A stretch of DNA of 64,000 nucleotides from Eledone cirrhosa (Eukaryota > Mollusca > Cephalopoda > Octopoda > Eledonidae): the NCBI GenBank assembly GCA_964016885.1, contig OZ024743.1, positions 190,434,640-190,498,639 of the forward strand, read 5' to 3'. The notes under the pieces are model-generated. The model saw nothing but the letters and a program-made list of their open reading frames with translations. It did not search any database and was not told the DNA's origin. The first letter of the stretch is position 1; each line of letters begins with the position of its first letter. Below, in pieces: positions 55,231 through 64,000 of the stretch. Both the position numbers and the translations under genes were made by a program.

Positions 55231-57830
55231 TAACAACTTCCCCGCTTCAAGGGGACAGCAAGGTAATTTCCAATTTCTCAACTCTCACTTCCACAATACA
55301 CAACAAACCCACACCACACGATACAACCAACAACGTAGGCCACCTATAACACCACAATCCTACATGGCACATAGAAACACACATCCATACTCGCAATACA
55401 GGAACACCCCATTCAATCTACAACCTCGAACCCCAACCACATTTTACAACAACAAGGAATATAAAAAACACAGGAGACCACTTAACATCAGCAGACAACC
55501 TCTCTACCCCAACCATTTTTTAGACACAGCACACAGATACAGGCAAACAAAATAACACAAGAAAGGGAGGAGAAACCGAGAGTAATAAAAATTATCAATC
55601 TAGCTAGTGCAGAACCAACACCCAACCTTATCAACCAATGGTCTTAAATTCACACCGACCCCACTACGTCCTAACTACTATGAAATGAAGGACGACATCA
55701 CAGACTTCTGTAGAAAGTTACGACTCAGTGAAGAACTATTCACCCAGTACAATGAATATAAATCATTAGCCAGAAATAGAAGCAACTACACCCCATCAAA
55801 AGGTAGAAATAAAATCCTGGACGAATTCTGTGAACACATCACAAACTTCCCTTACCAACACTTGCACAGACAAAAACAGAAGCCAAACCTCAACAAGAAA
55901 GAATGGGAAGAATTAAATAGATTAAAAACCGACAGAACCATTACAATTAAAGAGGCTGATAAAGGGAGTACAGTAGTCCTAATTGAGACAGAATTCTATA
56001 TCAACTTAGCGCTCACCACTTTGGAAAACGAAACATACTACGAAAAGGCTGAACACTACAATCAACAGAAAATTATGAGAAACCTAAAAACTCTGATCAC
56101 CCAATACAAAGAAGGACTCACTAACAAGGAATTCAGCTTCATCACAGACTTCACAAGTAAATCAAACCTTTTCTACGGTATCCCTAAAGTATATAAAAGC
56201 GAATTAATAAGTAAGGCATGCAAGGAAGCCACAGACATAGTCCTCAATGTCCCCTCATCCAATGATCTCAAATTAAGACCTATAATAGCAGGCCCCGCTT
56301 GCGAAACCCACCGCCTTAGCAACTTCATTGATACCCTTCTCAAGCCTTTTCTCAAACACATCAAAAGCTATATAAGGGACGACCAAGATATGCCCAATCA
56401 CCTCCCTAATATGCCCCTTTCTGAACAAATCCTACTAGTGACGTTCGATGCAGTCAACCGATACTCCAACATCCCCCACAACCTAGGAATAGAAGCTATC
56501 CAATTCTGGCTGGATAATTACCACACTGAACTCCCACAACGCATCAAAAAAGAATTCGTCCATAGAGGTACTCAAATTTATCTTGGAGAACAATTACTTC
56601 GTTTTCAATAACAAATCCTACAGGCAGAAATCTGGGACCGCTATGGGAACGAAAACAGACCCCACTTATGTCATGGGATACCTGGAAATGGGATACCTGG
56701 AAATCACCCTCTACACTAAACAGATTTTTAAACACTCTCCACTTACACATAGAAAAGAACTGAAAGCGATATCTAGATGACTGCTTCATCCTTTGGCACG
56801 AAAACATCGAGAAACTTAAAGAATTTCACACCCTTATAAATGGGCTCAACACGAATATTAACTTTACGATGGAATACAGCCATCAACAACTCCCCTTCCT
56901 CGATATCCTCATTAAGATTCATAACAAAAAAATAGAAACAGACATATACTACAAGCCCACAGACTCCAAGCAATATCTTCCTTTCAACTCTTGCCACCCT
57001 AGACATGTTAAAATGAATATTCCCTACAACTTAGCCAAGAGAATATGTACTATAGTCTCCAATAAAAACACCTGTTACTTACGGCTACAAGAACTAAAGG
57101 ATACACTCATAGACAGGGACTACCCTGCATTTGGAATCCAACGTGCCTTAAAACTCAGTACCCAGGACCTTAGACACGCTAAAGTAAATCAACCGAAACT
57201 AAAAGCTCTTCCATACATATCGACACACAACCCCCTCAACAATGAGGCCTTTGACACCATCCTCCAGAACACCGCTGTGTTAAAAAAGGACCATAGAATG
57301 AACCAAATTCTTCGAACACACGATATCATAAAGAGCAAAAGACAATCTAAGTCAATGAAAAACATCCTAACACATGCCAAAGTACTGCCAACCACAACAA
57401 CTAAACCCACAGTAAAAGAATGCGATAGACCCAACTGTGGCATATGCATCAACCTAATAGAGGGTTCGGAATTATATTTCAAAGAAGTACAACGTTTTAT
57501 AGTAAAACACAATTTCACATGCGCATCAGAAAATCTAATATATGTATTAACTTGCTCAGGTTGTCGAGAACAATACATAGGCCAGACCAAAAACAGCCTC
57601 CGCCAACGCATGACTGTCCATAGATCCTAAATTAAAATACGGGAATACAGGAAAATACCACTGAGTGAACACATTGTACCTGTACCGCCCAAAATCATCC
57701 CAACTTTAGAATCTTTCCCCTCTACAAATTTAAAGATAATGCCCCCCACACCCAGCGCATCAGCAAGGAATCTCACTTTATTAACAAATACGGACCCCGT
57801 CTAAACACTTCTGCCTAAGACGAACCCACA
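55231..57830 (+). pseudogene. Penelope-like element, plus strand: RT, zinc motif and GIY-YIG endonuclease
   Basis: The N-terminal low-complexity Asn/Gln/His-rich region (55231-55555) has no motifs. The RT frame 55607-56611 contains IKEADKGSTVVLIETEFY, NLFYGIPKVYK, LRPIIAGPACETHRLSNFID and LLVTFDAVNRYSNIPHNLGI (motif A). The frame shifts to FNNKSYRQKSGTAMGTKTDP (56604-56663), where a 15-bp tandem duplication gives MGYLEMGYLE (56670-56699). It shifts again to RYLDDCFILW (YLDD at 56770-56781) and LPFLDILI. 57630 ends a frame holding CDRPNCGIC, FTCASENLIYVLTCSGCREQ and YIGQTKNSLRQRMTVHRS, the GIY-YIG core. The remaining C terminus is in other frames (segments equivalent to FPLYKFKDNAPHTQRISKES) to about 57820. 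At least three frameshifts make it inactive. Confidence 0.9.
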
Positions 57831-58536
57831 ACACACACACGTCGACATAATACCTACATCAGCATACATCCTACATACATCTCTATCCACATATAAACAC
57901 AATGACATACGTAAACACACATGTTCTATGGTGCAACACAAATATACACACATTTGTATATCTTTTGATGTCTATAGATATAAACGTGCCGAGACACATA
58001 CATACATATACGCACCCATGCATTGCACACATATTGGCACATACATATTTGTACACAAGTATTCCAATACGGCGGGGCCTAATGGATTCCCGTTGCAGTA
58101 CGAACAATCTGGACACACTCACACGCACCTTGGTGTTATGACAATACTATATATCATTTCACACCTTTTATTATTAATGTTTTTGATGTTCTCTTGAGAG
58201 AATCGTTTTTGCTGAAAATATCGAATAATGTACACCATTTTTCCAGTATCACAAAAATACTGGTCCACCCACACACACACACACATATATATACACACAC
58301 ACATACACTAACATACAAATAGACATATACACACACACACACACACACACTTCTCCGTATAAGACAAGAGCTGAAATATTTCGTTCAACATGTTAAAATA
58401 TACATGAGAAAAATACATTCAACCACATACACACATATATATAAATAATTACTTATATATAAAATATACATATACACACACATACGCACATGTATACGTA
58501 CATACACACGCACATATATACACACACACAAACACA

Positions 58537-58588
<52 letters not shown>

Positions 58589-58598
58589 GGAAGGGGTA
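57831..58598. repeat. CA/TA-rich low-complexity stretch
   Basis: CACA and TATA runs dominate, with a pure TA tract at about 58540-58583. The unique patch 58050-58260 has no recognisable feature. Confidence 0.7.
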
Positions 58599-60355
58599 TT
58601 CAATTAGTTGTAAATCCGACAAGTATAAACAAATTATTAGTGTTTATAACTGATTTAGAGCACTCAACAAGTTCGTGGAGTAAATATTCAATGATATTTA
58701 ATATCTTTGTATATATATCTCCGGGATATTCGTCTCGCCCGCCACTTTGGTGGCCCTGGAAATTCCGCACGCCATCTCACAGTCTGTGGCCTACTCCAAT
58801 GCCACAGAACACCCGCCAATCGCCTTAGAGTCGAACAAAGAACTATCTTCATCTTACAGACCCTCAATCCCCCCGGCCTGAACTCCCCACCCTTATTCCT
58901 TTAGCCTTCGACCGCCCCCCTCCCCCACACTTATCCCCCACTAACACCACTAACACACCCCTCCTTTTCACCGCCCACCCCACAACTAACAATACTATCA
59001 CCTCCACTCCACCCCTCATCCGACCACCCTTCCCCAATTAACATATAAACATCCCTCCCTTCTTCTCCTCCTCCCCCTCCTTATCACACGCACACACCCA
59101 CCGGCACACATATATACACACGCACCCACTTACACCACCCACCCCAGACGCAACTAACATCACCAACACCCCCCAACTCCACGCACACGTACCCACACAC
59201 CCTCGTACACCTCCACCACTAACCCCCACTCACACCTGCATTCAACCCTTCCCCACCTCCCGTATACTAACACCCACTAACACCCCCTTCATCAAACTAC
59301 ACACACACCAGTACACCACACTCCCTCCATAGAACTACACACACCCTTCTCTCCCCGCTCCACCCACACCCTCGCTCCACACTCAGTCATCCCACTAACA
59401 CCTCTACTAATACACACACACACCCTCCAACTTTCACACCTACCCATCCTCGCCCTTGTACCATTCCACCGACTGCTGCTATGTCCACTGACCACCTCCC
59501 AGCACAAACAGACACACAGCACTCCCACCGCTTGACCACTTCCTGTTGCGCGCGCACCCCACATCTCTCCTCTTCCGACCATCTCTTCATGGAATACTCG
59601 TATGTGGAACTTGACCACCACAGAATCCACTAAACATCATAGGATTTTACCAACATTTCAACCATCCTCTTACGGAATCACCTATATAACTCACCCACAC
59701 ACACACCCCAAACATTTTTTCTCCCACACGCCACCTACACCCACAACACGCTTAAACCCCACACACACACGTGTTTTCCACCACATATTTACACCCTCAG
59801 CCTCCTGATTCCCCACCCCCCACCCCTCTATCCACACACGCACAGACACTCCGACCTACAACCCCCCCACACACACACCACTTCCTAAACATGCAACCCC
59901 GTTCTTCCCCCAACCCTTACTTTCACATACACACGCACATACACACACGTACACCTACACACACACACTACCTTCAGCCCTCCCCGCTCGGACACCCCGT
60001 CTCCCTCTCCCTACTCCACCCGCCAAAACCCCTACACACCCCAGACCCTTCCACCACCTGTTTTACCCCTTTTTAATTTCAGTTTATTTTGATCATGCTT
60101 TTATATTTAATTTTATTTCATTCCTTGTATTTTGATCATGCTTTATTTTTACTTTTATTTTTATTTTTAATTTCATTCGCACCGTTTCCTTTCGCTATAT
60201 ATCTCTCCACCACTCCCCTACACACCCTTTGAAATCTGTTCCCACACACTTCTCACCTGAGGAAGGGCTTATGCCCGAAACGTCATTCCCCACCACCACC
60301 CCACTCTCCAGAGCGTGAAATTAATAAACATTCGTTGTACTGCCTCTCTGTTTTG
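58599..60355 (+). pseudogene. PLE 3' fragment: GIY-YIG C terminus followed by a C-rich, G-poor 3' region
   Basis: The frame 58707-58904 reads RLARHFGGPGNSARHLTVCG, LLQCHRTPANRLRVEQRTIF and ILQTLNPPGLNS, the C-terminal pattern of another GIY-YIG PLE subfamily. It is distinct from the element at 55.2-57.8 kb. RT and GIY-YIG core are missing upstream, where a TA microsatellite intervenes. About 1.2 kb of strongly C-rich, G-poor sequence follows, then a T-rich patch (60060-60180). A hammerhead-like motif (60257-60284) and gtgaaattaataaacattcg with a polyadenylation-like AATAAA close the element. Confidence 0.7.
60257..60284 (+). ncRNA. Hammerhead-like motif at a PLE 3' end (stem I not visible)
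   Basis: CTGAGGA, then an extra A, GGGC-TTAT-GCCC (perfect 4-bp stem II), GAAA, and ACGT as a self-complementary stem III with C60284 as the cleavage-site nucleotide. The order and spacing fit a PLE-type hammerhead. However, the flanks cttctcac and attcccc do not pair, so stem I is missing and activity is doubtful. Confidence 0.5.
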
Positions 60356-60629
60356 TTCCTGATCAAATTTTTCCATTATATATATATACATACACATACA
60401 TATACACATACATATATACATATATATATATATACATACATATATACACACACACACACACATACATAAGGTTGCATCACCACATATATATATAAAACAC
60501 ACACACACGCACACACATATATATATATATATATATCTACATACATACACAAACACATATACATAAACATACATATACACGCACAAAAATTACACACTCA
60601 CATAAATACATATATATATATACATACAC

Positions 60630-60662
<33 letters not shown>

Positions 60663-60905
60663 GACATACATACATATACATACATACACACATAAATATA
60701 TATCTATATATAAAAAGGGGGGGGGGTGTAATGTAAAGGGTAAGGTAGAAAGTAGGGGGAATATAAGTCAACAGAAATATAAATAACAGGAAAAAAAATA
60801 TAAATATAAGAGGAGATGAGGGAGAAAAAGAATATATGGGTAAAGAATGTGAATTCAGAGAGTAATAATAATCGTAGTGGATGTAAGGCGTAATGAGTAA
60901 AGAAG
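60356..60905. repeat. TA/CA microsatellite stretch and purine-rich patch
   Basis: 60376-60715 is CATA, TATA and CACA repeats. 60716-60905 is A/G-rich with a G-run at 60717-60727. No gene. Confidence 0.8.
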
Positions 60906-60906
60906 T

Positions 60907-61422
60907 TCAAGGTGGTTGAGTCATCGTAGGAATGTCAATCCAGATCCAAAGTAGGTGTGATTTCATCTGAGGACAACATCTGAAGATCTCGGTCTTGGGG
61001 TTAAGGCAAGTGGAAGTGGCTTTCAAATTTTGGAGAATTCTAAATTTGTCCGTGGTGCACAAAAACAATTCTTTGTGCCCCTTTGGTATTCTCTTGATTG
61101 GTCTAAATAGACCAATCGATAGTGTACGGGATAGTTTGTCTTTGAATTCCCACACTTTATTTGCAAGAGCCGTTGCTGTTCTTTTAACCGGGTGTTTTAA
61201 AAAAGCGACATGTGCATAAAACCTGGTTTTGAACCTGTCCTGAGTCATGCCAACATATCGTTCACTCCTGGCTGGCTGGTTGTTAATCAACGGTGTCAAT
61301 TTCGTCTCATATACAACGGATTTAGTATTACATTTGCCCTGTAATGGACATTCTTCCGGCTCCCTGCAACTGCATCCTGGATTTACTCTCGTACGATGAG
61401 AGTTGGTAATTTTAGTCTTCAT
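60907..61422 (-). pseudogene. PLE GIY-YIG endonuclease fragment (minus strand, open for 171 residues)
   Basis: The 171-residue frame contains CSCREPEECPLQGKC (Cys knuckle), SVVYETKLTPLINN, RYVGMTQDRFKTRFYAHVAF (GIY-YIG core, Y.G.T...K.R...H) and KVWEFKDKLSRTLSIGLFRP. RT is absent. It forms the left arm of an inverted duplication with 61435-61815. The start used (61422) is simply the first in-frame Met; the fragment is truncated at its 5' end by the duplication centre. Confidence 0.8.
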
Positions 61423-61434
61423 TGATTGACAGCA

Positions 61435-61815
61435 AGAGTAAATCGTACGAGAGTAATCGTAAGAGAGTAAATCCAGGATGCAGTTTCAGGAAGCCGGAAG
61501 AATGCCCATTACAGGGCAAATGTAATACTAAATCCGTTGTATATGAGGCCAAATTGACAACGTTGACCAGCCAGCCAAGAGTCAACGATATGTTGGCATG
61601 ACTCAGGACAGGTTCAAAACCAGGTTGTATGCACATGTCGCTTCTTTTAAATACCGGGATAAAAGAACAGCAGCGGTTCTCGCAAATAAAGTGTGGGAAT
61701 TCAAACACAAACTATCCCGTACACTATCGATTGGTCTATTTAGACCATTCTATAGAATACCAAAGGGGCACAAAGAATTGTTCTTTGTGCACCACGGACA
61801 AATTTAGAATACTCC
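61435..61815 (+). pseudogene. Inverted duplicate of the GIY-YIG fragment (plus strand)
   Basis: It matches the reverse complement of about 61030-61410. Shared landmarks are ccattacagggcaaatgtaa, atgttggcatgactcaggac, aaagtgtgggaattc and gtgcaccacggacaaattta. The frame 61598-61807 gives MTQDRFKTRLYAHVASFKY and RTLSIGLFRP. The arms differ at scattered bases and small indels, so this is not a simple copying artefact. The spacer is about 25-35 bp (roughly 61411-61440). Confidence 0.85.
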
Positions 61816-61885
61816 TAAAATGTGTGTATATGTTTGTAGTGATATATATGTGTGTGTATATTTCTATGTATGTGTACGTGCTGTA

Positions 61886-61916
<31 letters not shown>

Positions 61917-62167
61917 TTATTTATTTTATTTTGTGCATTTGCTTACCACGTGTGTTTGTTTTTTTATTTATTTTTATTTTTGTTTTTTCTTCTTTCGTAT
62001 CGCTGTTAACTTGCTAATTTTTTATTTTTATATTTGAATTTATTTTTTACTGATCTATCTTGGCCAGTTGATGTAACTGCTTATTTTAGTATATGCGTAT
62101 GGTCGAGTGTGTATATGTTTGTTTATTTTTATAATTATGTGTGTGTGTGTATATATAGGTATGTATG

Positions 62168-62334
<167 letters not shown>

Positions 62335-62562
62335 AAGGGCAAAGGAGCTCTTAAGAGTCAATGGCCATCCAAAATCACCGGGAGAGATGACCCCTTAGCC
62401 TTTGTCAAGGCAGAATTCTTGGAGAAGGAAAACTCTGATATAACACCTGCAATCCAATGATGTTCACTTGTTCTTCTTTTTGGTAAATATCATATATATA
62501 TATATGTGTGTGTTTGTGTATTTATGTGTATGTGTATGTATGTTTTTATATATATACATATG

Positions 62563-62571
<9 letters not shown>

Positions 62572-62611
<40 letters not shown>

Positions 62612-62643
62612 GTGTGCGTGTGTGTATGTGTGTGTGTGTGTGT

Positions 62644-62729
<86 letters not shown>
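62572..62729. repeat. (TG)n microsatellite
   Basis: About 155 bp of TG with a few TATG and CGTG interruptions. Confidence 0.95.
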
Positions 62730-62830
62730 ATATACTTATATATTTATAATCTTTTTTCTACTTCCTTGAGCCTCACTTTCATATTATATTTTTGTTTTCA
62801 AATCCACATTCAATAAAAACACCAGGATTT

Positions 62831-62890
62831 TTTCATTCTGACGACTCAAAGCAGATGTGTTTGCTTTCAAGAAACCACTGGTAAATGAAA
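62831..62890 (+). ncRNA. Type I hammerhead ribozyme, PLE-associated (copy 2)
   Basis: Stem I TTTCATT (62831-62837) with AATGAAA (62884-62890). Core CTGACGA is at 62838-62844. Stem II is TCAAAGC/GCTTTCA, with one mismatch that the copy at 51445 lacks. GAAA is at 62871-62874, stem III ACC-ACT-GGT at 62874-62882, and A62883 is the cleavage-site nucleotide. It is homologous to the minus-strand copy and slightly more decayed. Confidence 0.68.
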
Positions 62891-62935
62891 TAATTATCTC
62901 GTGTTGTTTATTTCATAACTAATAAGCTCTGTAAC

Positions 62936-63478
62936 CTACATAGAGCACTCTTTTTTCCTGGACATTTCCGATGGAATTACTTCATATATATAAGAGAGTA
63001 TTGAAGTTTGCTTGAAGCATTGTGGAATAAAAAGGTAAATTTCTTTAAGTCGTTTGGAAGCCTCGACAATGCAGATGGGTAAATCTCCGGGTAACAAGAT
63101 CCGGTGGTGGAGAGAGAGATGTAAGTGGGTGTACGTTGGGATGCGTGGCGTGTAGAAGAATGTAGGAAAGAGCGTAAAGGATAAACATTAAAATATAAAT
63201 ATAAATATAAATATAAATATAATAACACGAGATAGATTTACCTTGGGAGAGATTTAATTGTTCCTATATATTTCGGATTCACATCCATCAACTGGGGTTA
63301 TTTTCCGGGTGGGTAAAGGTTCTCTGTCGGAAAGATGCGAAACGTGTCCTCCACGGTTCGTTGTTTAGAATATCTGAGGTTTTCAGCAGAGCGCGCGTGC
63401 GCGTGAAATGGGGTCGGTCAAGCAGAGTTCGGCGGCCGAAATAGTTCTTTCATAGTTCTTTAATATATATATATATAT
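62936..63478. other. No supported gene; small AAATAT minisatellite
   Basis: It holds a short AAATAT-type repeat (63192-63221). On the minus strand it has a degenerate hammerhead-like patch (63261-63297) that I do not call, and a TA tract (63462-63480). Confidence 0.6.
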
Positions 63479-63479
63479 A

Positions 63480-64000
63480 TTGAACTCCGACCAACATGGG
63501 TTCCGTAATGGAAGGGACTGCCTAACGCAGCTCCTGCATCACTTTGACGATGTTTTGAGAGCCTTGGGAGAGGGCGCCAACACTGATGTCATCTACCTTG
63601 ATTTCAGCAAGTCCTTTAACAGGGCTGATCATAAGATTCTACTGAAAAAACAATTCAATGTTTGTGTCCCTGGAAGGTTACTACAGTGGTTCAAATGTTT
63701 ACTGACAGACAGAACCCAGCATGTTGTAGTCGAAGGAGTAAAATCAAGCCCTGCCAAAGTCAGCAGTGGCGTCCCACAAGGCACTGTGTTGGGCCCACTT
63801 CTTTTCATCATCTACATTAATGACATTACTGAAATCATCAAGCACAGCAACATAAGAATCTTCGTAAATGATTCCAAGCTCCAAAGGATCATCAATGAGG
63901 TGGGTAACGGGACTTGCCTTCAGTCAGACCTACTGGCTGTTATCCAATGGGCAGAAAAGAATAATATGCTGTTGAATGAGGATAAGTTTGAATTAATCCA
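63480..64000 (+). pseudogene. LINE reverse transcriptase (LINE-F), open to the window edge
   Basis: A single open frame with no stop runs from about 63480 to the window end: QHGFRNGRDCLTQLLHHFDD, DVIYLDFSKSFNRADHKILL (motif A), TDRTQHVVVEG, SGVPQGTVLGPLLFIIYIND (motif B) and IRIFVNDSKL (motif C region). This is the typical RT of CR1/jockey/RTE-X-type LINEs. Motif C is normally FADD(S/T) and is FVND here, so the second catalytic Asp is retained but the first is Asn. Motif A has SFN for the usual AFD. These substitutions suggest an inactive copy. It begins abruptly after a TA microsatellite and continues past the window. Confidence 0.82.

Noticed and set aside
62508..62816. Cys-Val-rich frames at 62.5-62.8 kb
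   Set aside because: They are translations of a TG microsatellite.
63261..63297. Minus-strand hammerhead-like patch (TTGATGG, GGAT-GTGA-ATCC stem, GAAA)
   Set aside because: Two core positions deviate (TTGATGG for CTGATGA) and no stem I pairs around it. It may be a decayed PLE ribozyme but I cannot support it.

Overview
The window is repeat-dominated eukaryotic DNA with no convincing host exon, almost certainly from a coleoid cephalopod and most likely an octopus. The evidence is several copies of a tRNA-related SINE with the 'cggacgccatgctt ... gagttcaaatcc ... agtaatgcaccggg' pattern described from octopus, dense non-LTR and Penelope-like retroelements, and long TA, TG, TAG and AAT microsatellites. 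It reads as an intergenic or intronic transposon nest. Species was not tested by any search.

Layout. (1) 1-7.2 kb: a tandem array of an almost invariant 310-bp non-coding monomer, in one orientation to 1140 and inverted from 1141 until a TA microsatellite at about 7205. Every complete monomer carries a type I hammerhead ribozyme: 3 copies on the minus strand, 20 on the plus strand. This makes it a candidate animal retrozyme or ribozyme satellite. (2) 7.3-33 kb: AT-rich DNA holding decayed fragments of an L1/Tx1-type LINE (called LINE-A here), an RTE-like LINE with an internal PHD-like finger (17-19.3 kb) sitting inside a SINE, other LINE relics, and SINEs of two families. (3) 33-48 kb: two near-complete LINE-A copies head-to-tail on the minus strand (34.5-40.4 and 40.5-45.5 kb). 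Both lie in (AAT)n tracts and are bordered by two plus-strand copies of a LINE with an R2-like C-terminal nuclease (LINE-B). (4) 50.8-63 kb: at least four Penelope-like element (PLE) pieces with GIY-YIG endonuclease domains, inverted terminal repeats, a 47-bp-arm perfect palindrome, an inverted duplication of a GIY-YIG segment, and two inverted copies of a terminal block that carries a second, unrelated hammerhead ribozyme. (5) 63.48 kb to the end: the reverse transcriptase of another LINE, running off the window.

How the parts could work together. None of the coding retroelements looks intact; all are broken by frameshifts, stops or deletions. The connecting theme is RNA self-cleavage. The 310-bp array could release monomeric, circularisable RNAs through its own ribozymes, and PLEs, which are known hammerhead carriers, are the natural candidates to have supplied reverse transcriptase in trans. 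That link is inference; the ribozyme architecture itself is visible in the sequence.
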